A stretch of DNA of 64,000 nucleotides from contig NZ_RHFH01000001.1 of assembly GCF_004745075.1 (NCBI RefSeq), positions 124,001 through 188,000 on the forward strand. Reading direction: 5' to 3'. Under the pieces are notes generated by a model, which had not been told where the DNA came from, did not search any database, and worked only from the letters and a program-made list of their open reading frames with translations. The position numbers and the translations under genes were made by a program. This stretch comes from Brevibacterium sp. S111 (GTDB lineage: Bacteria > Actinomycetota > Actinomycetes > Actinomycetales > Brevibacteriaceae). This document shows positions 45,468 to 56,270 of the stretch, piece after piece. How positions within the stretch are numbered: the stretch's first letter is position 1; the number at the start of each line of letters is the position of its first letter.

Positions 45468-47027
45468 TCAGCCCTCCTGAGCTGTATCTTCCTGTGAAGC
45501 CGCCAAAGGCTTGGTGAATGGGAACAGAATCGTTTCGCGGATTCCCAAACCGGTCAATGCCATGAGCAGGCGGTCCAGTCCCATTCCCATTCCGCCGGTC
45601 GGCGGCATTCCGTGCTCCATGGCCATGAGGAACTCCTCGTCGAGGCCCATGGCCTCGTCGTCGCCGCGTGCGGCGTCGGCTGCCTGCGCTTCGAAGCGCT
45701 CACGCTGGATGATGGGGTCGACGAGCTCCGAGTAGCCGGTGGCCAGCTCAAAGCCGCGCACGTAGAGGTCCCATTTCTCCACGACGCCCTTCTTCGTCCG
45801 GTGCTCACGCACCAGCGGTGAGGTGTCGACGGGGAAATCGGTGACGAAGGTCGGTGCCCACAGCCGGTCCTGGTAGAAGTGCTCCCACAGCTCTTCGACG
45901 TATTTGCCGTGTGAGCGGAAGACGCCGGACAGGTCCACGTCGTTGTCGGCGGCAATCTTGTCCAGCACATCGAGACCGGTCTCCGGGGTGACTTCGACGC
46001 CGGATTCCGCGGACAGGGATTCGTACATGCTCACCACGGCCCAATCGCCGCCGAAGTCGTATTCGCTGCCGTCTTCGAGGGTGACCACGAGCGAACCGGT
46101 CGCGTCCTGCGCGGCGTTCTGGATGAGAGTCTTCGTCAGATCCGCGATCGAGTGGTAGTCACCGAAGGACTGATAGGACTCGAGCATCGCGAATTCCGGC
46201 GAGTGCGTGGAGTCCGCCCCTTCGTTGCGGAAGTTGCGGTTGATCTCGAAGACGTTCTCGATTCCGCCGACGACGGCGCGCTTGAGGAACAGCTCCGGCG
46301 CGATGCGCAGGTACATGTCGATGTCGTAGGCGTTCATGTGCGTCGTGAACGGACGCGCCGAGGCACCGCCGTGCATGGTCTGCAGCATCGGGGTCTCGAT
46401 CTCGACGAAGTCCTGTTCGGCGAAGGTCCGCCGCAGCGAGGTCATCACCTTCGCCCGGGTGAGCATCGTCTTCCGCGCCTGTTCGCGGGTGATGAGATCG
46501 AGGTAGCGCTGACGGACGCGGGTGTCTTCGGCCAGTTCGGTGTGCAGACCCGGCAGAGGGCGGATGGCCTTCGACGCCATCTGCCAGGAGTCCGCGAGCA
46601 CGGAGAGCTCACCGCGCTTGGACTTGATGACCTTGCCGTGCAGGAACAGGAAATCGCCGAGGTCGACATCGGACTTGAAGTCGTCGAGTCGGTCCTGGCC
46701 GACCTCGCGCAGAGAGAGCATCCCCTGCAGACGGGTTCCGTCGCCGGCCTGCAGAGTCACGAAGCAGAGCTTGCCGGTGGTGCGGACGAAGACGACACGG
46801 CCGATGACACCGACGATGTCCTCGGTCTCCTCACCGGCTTCGAGCCCGTCATGGGCGGCGTGGACGTCGGCGAGACTGTGAGTGCGAGGCACCGAGACGG
46901 GGTAGGCTTCGGTACCGCCGTCGAGGAGACGCTGGCGCTTTTCCTTTCGGAACCGGATCTGCTCCGGATCGAGATGTTCGGGTGAAAGGTCTGCGTTCTC
47001 AGGTGTCTTCGAGTCGGTGTTCGCCAT
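45468..47027 (-). CDS. lysS: Lysyl-tRNA synthetase (class II)
   Basis: A 519-residue class IIb synthetase charging tRNA-Lys. An OB-fold anticodon domain covers about residues 70-170. Motif 2 is FEINRNFRNEGADSTHSPEF and motif 3 MGMGLDRLLMALTG near the C-terminus; motif 1 lies in FVEIETPMLQTMHGGASARPF. Upstream DUF2520 ends 44 bases before its start. The panC-panD-coaX genes usually found here are missing. Confidence 0.95.
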   Translation of the reverse strand: MANTDSKTPENADLSPEHLDPEQIRFRKEKRQRLLDGGTEAYPVSVPRTHSLADVHAAHDGLEAGEETEDIVGVIGRVVFVRTTGKLCFVTLQAGDGTRLQGMLSLREVGQDRLDDFKSDVDLGDFLFLHGKVIKSKRGELSVLADSWQMASKAIRPLPGLHTELAEDTRVRQRYLDLITREQARKTMLTRAKVMTSLRRTFAEQDFVEIETPMLQTMHGGASARPFTTHMNAYDIDMYLRIAPELFLKRAVVGGIENVFEINRNFRNEGADSTHSPEFAMLESYQSFGDYHSIADLTKTLIQNAAQDATGSLVVTLEDGSEYDFGGDWAVVSMYESLSAESGVEVTPETGLDVLDKIAADNDVDLSGVFRSHGKYVEELWEHFYQDRLWAPTFVTDFPVDTSPLVREHRTKKGVVEKWDLYVRGFELATGYSELVDPIIQRERFEAQAADAARGDDEAMGLDEEFLMAMEHGMPPTGGMGMGLDRLLMALTGLGIRETILFPFTKPLAASQEDTAQEG

Positions 47028-47071
47028 GCCTCAAGGCTACCGTGGACCGGGCTCGCGGGGGAATTCGGCGA

Positions 47072-47962
47072 TCACTCGAGGACCGTCAGAATCTCCTGTG
47101 CCTGCGCATCTGTGATCCGTCCCATCGCCAGCGCCTTCGACGTCGTCGATCGGGCCAACGCGATGTAGCTGTTGCGGGCGGCGGGGTTGGAACGGCTGAG
47201 ACTGAATTCGCTCAGCGCTGCCAGGTGAGCGGCCACGGTTCCGACATCGCCGCGACTGACCGGTCCGGTCAGGGCCTTCGGCCCGTTCTGGAGGGTGTTG
47301 GCCACACTCGCGTCGACAAGGGCGCCGAGGACATGGGCGGGATCGCTCACCCCCGCCTCGGTGAGCATCTCCATCGCTTCGGCGATGATCGTGATCGAGT
47401 GGTTCGAGGCGTGAGTGATGGCGGCGTGGTAGAGGGGACGGTCGGCTTCGGCGATATCGATCGGTTCGGCGCCGAGTTCGACGACGAGCGCCTCGCCGAC
47501 CGGACGGATCGGTGCCGGTGCGGTGACCGCGATCGTCGCCTGCCGCAGGCGGGTGAGGTCGACGTCGGTGCCCGTGAACGTCAGCGACGGGTGCAGGGCG
47601 ATGGGCAGTGCCCCGAGGCGGGTCCCGGCGTCGAGGGCCTCTGTGCCGTATCGACCCGAACAGTGCACGAGGATCTGACCGGGATGGAGGCGTCCGAGGT
47701 TCGCAAGCCCTGTCACCAGTGGCGCGATCTCGTCGTCCGGTACAGCCACGAGGACGAGTTCGGCGCGTTCGGCGATCTCATCGGGGTCGAGGACGGGGAC
47801 TCCGTGAAGCATGTCAGCGGCTCTGTCGCGGCTGGCCTGCGAGGTGGCGCTGACGCCGACGATCGCGTGTCCGGCCTGTCGCCAGGCGGCGCCGATGCTC
47901 GCTCCGACTCGACCGCAGCCGATGATGCCGATGCCCAGCCGTGGGGCGTCGCTCTGGTTCAT
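47072..47962 (-). CDS. DUF2520 Rossmann-fold protein (PanE/ProC-like dehydrogenase fold)
   Basis: A 296-residue protein with an N-terminal NAD(P) motif LGIGIIGCGRVGASIGAAWRQ and the C-terminal helical DUF2520 domain (LYHAAITHASNHSITIIAEAME). It corresponds to Rv3603c, usually next to panC. Its substrate is unknown. The start ATG 47962 overlaps the stop of the upstream PH-domain gene by 4 bases; a longer open frame to 48313 is inside that gene. Confidence 0.85.
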   Translation of the reverse strand: MNQSDAPRLGIGIIGCGRVGASIGAAWRQAGHAIVGVSATSQASRDRAADMLHGVPVLDPDEIAERAELVLVAVPDDEIAPLVTGLANLGRLHPGQILVHCSGRYGTEALDAGTRLGALPIALHPSLTFTGTDVDLTRLRQATIAVTAPAPIRPVGEALVVELGAEPIDIAEADRPLYHAAITHASNHSITIIAEAMEMLTEAGVSDPAHVLGALVDASVANTLQNGPKALTGPVSRGDVGTVAAHLAALSEFSLSRSNPAARNSYIALARSTTSKALAMGRITDAQAQEILTVLE

Positions 47963-49902
47963 CGTTCGTCCTCCTCGGCGGGGTTCGGGCTGTGCTCGAG
48001 CACAGCGGCCTGTCCGGTCTTCGCGTCCTTGGTCACGGCATCGAAGTGCTGCCGGGCCAGTCGGGTGCGTTCGGCGTGTTCGGTGAAGAAGCGTTTGGCG
48101 TCCTCGGCGCTCTGGTGCGTGACTCGCGGGTCGACGGGACCGGCGGTCGAGTGCACGGCCACCGAACCCAGTCCCAGCGCCCGCATCAGTGGCCCCTGGT
48201 GGTAGCGCAGGGACTGCACCCGCACATGGGGGACGAAGTCGACGCGGCGGTTGAATGCCCCGAGGCGGAGCACAAGCAGCGATTCGGTCAGGGCATAGGC
48301 GCGACGCTTCCACACGAAGGGGTCGAGGATCCGCGAGGAACGCGGCTGCGGATGGAACATCGCCTCCGCCGCGGCGGCGTTCGGGTCGGCGGATTTCCGG
48401 TCATACATCGCCGAACGCACCAGAGTGTCGGCACCCACGCCTTCGTCCAGCTGCGGATCCGGCAGTGCCAGTCCGACCATGAGCAGCGCCTGGTCGAGGT
48501 CGCCGACGGGCAGCAGCAGGTTCGTATCGTGGTCTCCGCCGGCGCTGGCGATGTTGTATTCGGCTTGCCACCATCCGGCCCATCGCCACAGCAGAGGCTG
48601 ATACAGACACACCGCTTGGATTCGGTCGAGCGGGATGACTTTGCGCGAGGTGGAGAAGAGTCCGTGGTTGACGGCCAGACCGGATTCGCCGAGGCGGACG
48701 ACGAAGTTCGCGTTGTCGAGGTTCTTCCGGAACACGGAGAAGGCCGCGAAGATGCCCGGCAGGACACCGACGAGCATCGGGATGAATGCCTCTTTGATGC
48801 CCATGGCCATGAGCACGATGGCGATGACGATGACGATGACGACCACGGCCGCAGAGATCAGGGTCTCGGGCTTGAGCAGGGAGGCCACGACCACCCGGTG
48901 GACGGGCACACGGATGATCTCACCTTCCTTGCCGACGCTGGTCGAGAGGTTGTACGGCGCAAGGAGTTCGTTGAGGCTGCCTTCGGCCTCGTGTGAGACA
49001 TCATCGGCCATCGCACCGAGTCGTTTGCTCAGCCTCACGCCGATGCTGTCGTCACGGCGTTCGGGCACGCTGCGGTCGACACCGGAGCTCGCCGGCTCGG
49101 CAATGTCCGCGGCGTTCTCGGCCTCGGGGAGGGCCTGCGCAGCGTGCGCTCCGCTGCCCGAGGGCCCCGCGACTGAGAGGTCCGCAGCTGAGGGACCCCC
49201 AGCTGAGGGGCGGTCGGGTCCGGCCGTCCCGGCGGTGTCGGTCCTCTTCTTCGCCCTGACCGCGGCCAGCAGTTCGTCACGCAGCTCTTCGGCGCGCTTC
49301 TTCGACAGGTACTTCAGTGAGATGTTCGAGTCACTGCCACCGGCGACGTCGAAGACGAGTTCGGCCATGCCGAGCACGCGGGGCAGCAGCTTCTGCTGCA
49401 GGTCGATCGACTGCACTCGGTCGAGTCGGGCCTTGCGCAGCTTCTTCGACAGCAGGCCTCGGCGGTAGTAGATCGCTTCGGCGTCGACTCGGTAGCCCAT
49501 GACCCGCCAGGCCAGCCAGCTGAACATCGCGGTGAGCAGGAGGATGAGGATGATGCCGCCGACGATGCCGAGGATCGCCAGCGGGTGACCGCCGATCCAC
49601 TCGGCGAACGTGAGGTCGACCGACCGGCCGGAGGCCAGATCTTCGACGGCGTTCTGGAAGACATTCTGCAGCCCATAGGCGGCAGCGATGAAGATGCCGA
49701 CGAGGACGGCAAGACTTTCGATGATCGGCGTCAGCGGGTGGACGCGATGCCAGATCTCCGGAGCCGCTGCCCCTTCCAGCGCATCAGAGACGTCACTGTG
49801 GGACGCTGCGTGCACGGAGCGTTCGGCCTCGGCGGACTCGGGCAGCGCCGACGCGGCCGCTTCCTCGGTGTTCTGCTCGGGTTCGTCTGCGGCCATGTTC
49901 AC
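47959..49902 (-). CDS. Large PH-domain (bPH2, YdbT-like) membrane protein
   Basis: A 647-residue membrane protein with several bacterial PH (DUF304) modules. The first is seen as AIYYRRGLLSKKLRKARLDR then VQSIDLQQKLLPRVLGMAEL, another as VNHGLFSTSRKVIPLDRIQA, and a third near the end around VRVQSLRYHQGPLMRALGLG. Two pairs of membrane helices lie at about 60-120 and 345-395. A Pro/Gly/Ala-rich linker (about residues 225-300) interrupts it. GTG 49902 overlaps the previous stop (GTGA); ATG 49896 is an alternative start. With the next gene it resembles YdbS-YdbT of Bacillus. Confidence 0.83.
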   Translation of the reverse strand: MNMAADEPEQNTEEAAASALPESAEAERSVHAASHSDVSDALEGAAAPEIWHRVHPLTPIIESLAVLVGIFIAAAYGLQNVFQNAVEDLASGRSVDLTFAEWIGGHPLAILGIVGGIILILLLTAMFSWLAWRVMGYRVDAEAIYYRRGLLSKKLRKARLDRVQSIDLQQKLLPRVLGMAELVFDVAGGSDSNISLKYLSKKRAEELRDELLAAVRAKKRTDTAGTAGPDRPSAGGPSAADLSVAGPSGSGAHAAQALPEAENAADIAEPASSGVDRSVPERRDDSIGVRLSKRLGAMADDVSHEAEGSLNELLAPYNLSTSVGKEGEIIRVPVHRVVVASLLKPETLISAAVVVIVIVIAIVLMAMGIKEAFIPMLVGVLPGIFAAFSVFRKNLDNANFVVRLGESGLAVNHGLFSTSRKVIPLDRIQAVCLYQPLLWRWAGWWQAEYNIASAGGDHDTNLLLPVGDLDQALLMVGLALPDPQLDEGVGADTLVRSAMYDRKSADPNAAAAEAMFHPQPRSSRILDPFVWKRRAYALTESLLVLRLGAFNRRVDFVPHVRVQSLRYHQGPLMRALGLGSVAVHSTAGPVDPRVTHQSAEDAKRFFTEHAERTRLARQHFDAVTKDAKTGQAAVLEHSPNPAEEDER

Positions 49903-50399
49903 AGCCCCGCCAGATTGGCCTGGCCGAGTCCGGCGAGGCTGTCGCGCAGCCGATCGGCTTCGGCGCGGGGCAGCCCGGGAATGGTGGCGTCGGTAGCGGC
50001 CGAAGCGGTGTGGAGTTTGACCGTCGCGAGGCCGAAGATGCGGTCGATCGGGCCGGCGTCGACGTCGACGAACTGCAGGCGTCCGTAGGGGACGACGGTG
50101 GCCTTGTGGAACATGATGCCGCGGCGGATGAGCAGGTCGTCTTCACGTTCGGCATAGCCGATCGCACGAGCCTGGCGCAGGACGATGATCGTCGAGGCGA
50201 TCCCGTAGGCGAGAATCGCGATCCAGATCAGGTGCAGCCACGGCACATCGGCGGTGAAGATGATCGCGCACACGAGCGCCGCGATGAACATCGGCACCAG
50301 GAAGATCATGCTCGCAAGGACTTCCTTCACCCCATATTTCGGACTCACCCTGTTGAACGGCACATCGGCACCGATGGTGAAGAAGTGGTCGCGGTTCAT
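49899..50399 (-). CDS. PH-domain (bPH2, YdbS-like) membrane protein
   Basis: A 166-residue protein with two membrane helices (about residues 29-70) followed by one bPH2 domain (LLIRRGIMFHKATVVPYGRL, then QFVDVDAGPIDRIFGLATVK). Such YdbS-like proteins pair with the larger YdbT-like one. Stop and start overlap DUF3180 upstream and the large PH gene downstream by 4 bases each. The molecular role is not known; resistance to membrane-active peptides has been proposed for the Bacillus pair. Confidence 0.83.
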   Translation of the reverse strand: MNRDHFFTIGADVPFNRVSPKYGVKEVLASMIFLVPMFIAALVCAIIFTADVPWLHLIWIAILAYGIASTIIVLRQARAIGYAEREDDLLIRRGIMFHKATVVPYGRLQFVDVDAGPIDRIFGLATVKLHTASAATDATIPGLPRAEADRLRDSLAGLGQANLAGL

Positions 50400-50857
50400 G
50401 CTGTTTCAGCTCCCGGCGGGTCTTGGGGTGGGATTTCGCAGAATCCCTCGACGATGATGCCCACGATCATGAGGACCGCGGCAGAGATGACGGCGACAAG
50501 CATACCTGCTGCCAGATCGTTGCGGATGCCCGGTGTGGACAGGAAGTAGTAGCCGGCGTTGCCCAGATACCACCCGGCCAGTCCCGCTCCGGTCAGTGCG
50601 CTGGCCTTGGCCATGACCGCGACCCGTGCGGCTTGGAGGGGGTCGATCTCCTTGGTCCGGTCGCCGTCGTTCCATTTCTTGATCGGCCACCCCAGCAGCA
50701 GGAGGACGGCGGCGAGGACGAGCATGCCGATGATCGCGAACCACGGCACTCCCGGCAGGGAGAACCCTTGGCTTTCGAGCACCACATCGACCACGACCGC
50801 GAGAACCGTGCCGATCACGGCCCAGACGGCGAGGGTGGACGAGGAGGTTCTCTGCAT
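50396..50857 (-). CDS. DUF3180 membrane protein
   Basis: A 153-residue protein with four membrane helices and the DUF3180 pattern IDPLQAARVAVMAKASALTGAGLAGWYLGN. It is always found next to folK in actinobacteria (Rv3605c position). Function is unknown. It starts 28 bases after folBK and overlaps the YdbS-like gene by 4 bases. Confidence 0.88.
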   Translation of the reverse strand: MQRTSSSTLAVWAVIGTVLAVVVDVVLESQGFSLPGVPWFAIIGMLVLAAVLLLLGWPIKKWNDGDRTKEIDPLQAARVAVMAKASALTGAGLAGWYLGNAGYYFLSTPGIRNDLAAGMLVAVISAAVLMIVGIIVEGFCEIPPQDPPGAETA

Positions 50858-50885
50858 GGTTCCCAGTCTCTCAGATCAGCGTCGG

Positions 50886-51785
50886 TTATCCAGATGTGAT
50901 CCGGGCGATGTCCTGGTCATCGAGTTCGGCGAGGATCTCGCCGATCGGGCGCGCACCGTCCGGGGTGCGCACCATCGTCTCGCCGACGAGTTCGGCCCAC
51001 GGGGCCAACACGAATGCCCGTTCGTGAGCGCGCGGGTGCGGAAGCGTCAGTCGATTCGTCTCGGTGACGAGTTCGGCGGTGTCGCTGCCGTAGCGGATGA
51101 GGTCGATGTCGAGGGTCCGCGGTCCCCACCGCAACTCCCGGGTCCGCCCACAGGCGACCTCGATGCCCTGGGCCACGGAAAGCAGCTCGAGTGCCGGCAG
51201 GGTGGTCGCGACGATCAGTCCGAGGTTGAGGAAGTCGTTCTGTTCGACGCCTCCCCACGGGGCGGTGCGGTAGAACGAGGATCGGGCCTCCACCGTGATG
51301 TCCGGGTGCCGGTCGAGGGCTTCGACGGCTTGGACCAGGGTCTCGCGGGCATCGCCCAAGTTCGCGCCGAGGTTGAGGTACGCCTCGGCGCGGCCCGTGC
51401 TGTCTCCGGCCGGGGTGCGGAAGCGTTCGACTCGGATGCGCACATCGTCGAAGGTGCGTTGGATCGGAGCCGAGGGTTTGTGGACGACGACTTCGACGTG
51501 TGCGCACAGGCTCAGGCAGTGTTCGGCGATGCGTTCGGCGAGGGTTTCGATGAGGTCGAAGGTGTTGTCCTCGACGATGGCGGCGACATCCTCGGCGAGT
51601 TCTCCGTAGTGGATGGTCTCGGTGAGGTCGTCGGTGGCGGCGGCCGCGGCGACCGAGGTGTGCAGGGTGACGTCGATGACGAAGTCCTGACCCTCGCGCT
51701 TCTCGAAGTCGAAGACCCCGTGGTTGCCGCGCACGGTGAGGCCGCGCAGTTCGATGCGGTCGGGTGCCGCCTCGGGCCCGGTCAT
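50886..51785 (-). CDS. folBK: Bifunctional dihydroneopterin aldolase / HPPK (FolB-FolK fusion)
   Basis: A 299-residue fusion. Residues 10-125 are FolB (LRGLTVRGNHGVFDFEKREG, then IHYGELAEDVAAIVEDNTFDLIE). Residues 135-280 are FolK (LNLGANLGDARETLVQAV, WGPRTLDIDLIRYG, LTLPHPRAHERAFVLAPW). It converts dihydroneopterin to 6-hydroxymethylpterin and then pyrophosphorylates it. The start overlaps the folP stop by 4 bases. Mycobacteria have the two as separate genes; fusion is common in Micrococcales. Confidence 0.94.
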   Translation of the reverse strand: MTGPEAAPDRIELRGLTVRGNHGVFDFEKREGQDFVIDVTLHTSVAAAAATDDLTETIHYGELAEDVAAIVEDNTFDLIETLAERIAEHCLSLCAHVEVVVHKPSAPIQRTFDDVRIRVERFRTPAGDSTGRAEAYLNLGANLGDARETLVQAVEALDRHPDITVEARSSFYRTAPWGGVEQNDFLNLGLIVATTLPALELLSVAQGIEVACGRTRELRWGPRTLDIDLIRYGSDTAELVTETNRLTLPHPRAHERAFVLAPWAELVGETMVRTPDGARPIGEILAELDDQDIARITSG

Positions 51786-52633
51786 GCCCCCTCCTCCCCC
51801 GCTTCGGCAACGGCCGCGATGACCTTGCAGGCGATCGCCGAGGTGGCCGGATCGTGGACGCGGACGGCCCAGGCGCCCGCCTGCGCGGAGATCGCCGAGA
51901 TCGTCGCCGTCGCCTGGTCCTTCGCCGCCTGCTGTGCGAGTTTCGGATCGTCGGGGCTGATGAGCGAGGCGATGAAGCGCTTCCGGCTGGCGGCGACGAG
52001 GAGCCGGTGGTCGAGCGCTGCGAATTCATTCAGGGCGGCCAGCAGCTGCCAGTTGTGTTCGGCGTTCTTCGAGAATCCCAGACCCGGGTCGACGATGATG
52101 TTCTCCGGCTTCACTCCCACGGCGATGGCTTCGTCGATGCGGGTCCGAAGCTCACCGATGACCTCGGCGACGACATCTTCGTAGTGGAAGGTCGCGGAAG
52201 CCTGGTCGAGGTAGCCGCGCCAGTGCATGAGCACGATCGGGGCGCCGGTCTCGGCGGCGACGCTGAGCATGGTCGGATCCGACTGTCCGGCGGAGACGTC
52301 GTTGATGATGTGGGCTCCCGCGGCCAGAGAGTCTCGGGCGACGCTGGCGCGCATGGTGTCGACGCTGATCACGGCGCCGGCGGCCGCGAGATCACGGACG
52401 ACGGGGACGACTCGGCGCAGCTCTTCGGCTTCGTCGACGCGGGCCGATCCGGGCCTGGTCGATTCGCCGCCGACGTCGATGATGTCGGCTCCGGTGGCCA
52501 TGAGTTCGAGGCCGTGGGCGACGGCTCGATCATGGTCGAAGTAGCGTCCGCCGTCGGAGAACGAGTCGGGCGTGACGTTGAGGACGCCCATGATCTTCGT
52601 GGCCGTCGCGGTGCTGTTCGTGGTCTTCTGCAT
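51782..52633 (-). CDS. folP: Dihydropteroate synthase FolP
   Basis: A 283-residue TIM-barrel enzyme joining hydroxymethylpterin-PP with p-aminobenzoate; the sulfonamide target. Signatures: IMGVLNVTPDSFSDGGRYFD near the start, IIDVGGESTRPGS, VISVDTMRASVARD, NDVSAG, and IIVDPGLGFSKNAEHN. The C-terminal SRKRFIASL loop is also present. Start ATG 52633; an open frame upstream to 52999 overlaps folE and is not used. Confidence 0.95.
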   Translation of the reverse strand: MQKTTNSTATATKIMGVLNVTPDSFSDGGRYFDHDRAVAHGLELMATGADIIDVGGESTRPGSARVDEAEELRRVVPVVRDLAAAGAVISVDTMRASVARDSLAAGAHIINDVSAGQSDPTMLSVAAETGAPIVLMHWRGYLDQASATFHYEDVVAEVIGELRTRIDEAIAVGVKPENIIVDPGLGFSKNAEHNWQLLAALNEFAALDHRLLVAASRKRFIASLISPDDPKLAQQAAKDQATATISAISAQAGAWAVRVHDPATSAIACKVIAAVAEAGEEGA

Positions 52634-52659
52634 GGCTGCTCTGCCCCTTTTGCCGACCC

Positions 52660-53282
52660 TCAGCGCCCGAGGATCAGGCTCATCGCTTCGGCTCGGGAGG
52701 CGCTGTCGCGCAGCTGACCGCGCACGGCCGAGGTGATCGTCGAGGCACCGGGCTTGCGCACCCCGCGCATGGTCATGCACAGGTGTTCGGCTTCGACGAC
52801 GACGATGACGCCCTGCGGGTCGAGGTGTTCGACGAGCGCGTCGGCGATCTGCGCGGTCAGCCGTTCCTGCACCTGCGGGCGACGGGCATAGATCTCGACG
52901 AGGCGGGCGAGCTTCGACAGGCCGGTGACCTTGCCGTTCCTGCTGGGAATATAGCCGATGTGGGCGACGCCGTGGAAGGGCACGAGGTGGTGTTCGCACG
53001 TGGAGTACAGGTCGATGTCACGGACGAGGACGAGTTCTTCGTGACTGATGTCGAAGGTGACGCCGAGGACTTCGGACGGGTCGCGGTGCAGGCCGGCGAA
53101 GATCTCTTCATAGGCTCGAGCCACACGTGCCGGGGTTTCGACGAGACCTTCCCGGTCGGGGTCTTCACCCACGGCGATGAGGATTTCGCGCACCGCGGCG
53201 GAGATCCGCTCCTGATCGACGTTGTTCTCACGCCCGGCGGGGGCACGGCCGAGGCCCGCGGAGACCTCTTCGATATCGGCCA

Positions 53283-53283
<1 letters not shown>
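52660..53283 (-). CDS. folE: GTP cyclohydrolase I FolE
   Basis: A 207-residue enzyme making dihydroneopterin triphosphate from GTP. Zinc ligands: Cys and His in [13 protein letters not shown] and Cys in [37 protein letters not shown] is typical of the family. The ATG at 53283 shares one base with the ftsH stop (TGATG). First of the folate genes in the ftsH operon. Confidence 0.95.
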
Positions 53284-55469
<2,186 letters not shown>

Positions 55470-55643
55470 AAGTCCTCTCAGGAAAAAGATATGGGCAACC
55501 GTTTCAGGCTACCGAGGCTGCCTGGGAACATCCCCCACAGCCTAGTACTTCACACCGGTACAGCCCGAATGCGCCGCTGATCTATTCCGTCACAGGCACC
55601 GGGCCGAGGTGAGGTTCGCCGCAAGCGTAAATTCGCGGCAGCA

Positions 55644-55687
55644 TTCCACCTCAGCTGCAGCGGTGTTCCGCCTCAGCTGTAGACGTG
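55644..55687. repeat. 22-nt imperfect tandem repeat at the 3' end of hpt
   Basis: Two 22-base units (55644-55665 and 55666-55687) match at 18 of 22 positions around the shared core CCTCAGCTG. The second unit overlaps the last codons and stop of hpt; the first lies just downstream of it. A hairpin GAGGTG...CACCTC (55606-55652) is nearby and could act as terminator. Confidence 0.6.
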
Positions 55688-56224
55688 CTGAGCCAGGGTC
55701 GCGACGAAGGGCACATTGCGGTACTTCTCCGCATAGTCGAGTCCGTAGCCGATGACGAATTCGTTGGGCACGTCGAAACCGACGTACTTCACGTCGATGT
55801 CGACCTTGAGAGCTTCGGGCTTGCGCAGCATTGTGCAGATCTCGACGGTGGAGGCTCCGCGGGTGCGCAGGTTCTGGACCAGCCAGGACAGGGTCAGTCC
55901 GGAGTCGATGATGTCTTCGACGATGAGGACGTGACGGTCGGTGAGGTCGGTGTCGAGGTCCTTGAGGATGCGCACGACGCCGGAGGACTTGGTGCCCGAT
56001 CCGTAGGAGGACACGGCCATCCAGTCCATCGTCACCGGTGAGTGCAGGGCGCGGGCGAGGTCGGCCATGACCATGACAGCACCCTTGAGGACGCCGACGA
56101 GGAGGATGTCTTTGTCTTTGTAGTCTTCATCGATGGCGGCTGCCAGTTCAACGAGTCGTGCGGCTATCTGCTCTTCCGAGACGAGTACCTTTTCGATGTC
56201 ATTGCCGAGATCGTTGATGTCCAC
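55673..56224 (-). CDS. hpt: Hypoxanthine phosphoribosyltransferase
   Basis: A 183-residue purine-salvage enzyme. The PRPP-binding loop is VLIVEDIIDSGLTLSWLVQN, with the early loop LLVGVLKGAVMVMADLA, the flexible loop SSYGSGTKSSGVV and the purine-binding KYVGFDVPNEFVIGYGLDYA. In actinobacteria it is normally followed directly by tilS upstream in transcription order. Here two extra genes separate them. Confidence 0.95.
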   Translation of the reverse strand: MDINDLGNDIEKVLVSEEQIAARLVELAAAIDEDYKDKDILLVGVLKGAVMVMADLARALHSPVTMDWMAVSSYGSGTKSSGVVRILKDLDTDLTDRHVLIVEDIIDSGLTLSWLVQNLRTRGASTVEICTMLRKPEALKVDIDVKYVGFDVPNEFVIGYGLDYAEKYRNVPFVATLAQHVYS

Positions 56225-56270
56225 GAGTGTCGATTCTCCTCAGATGGGGTCCTGGAGATTCCATTATGGG

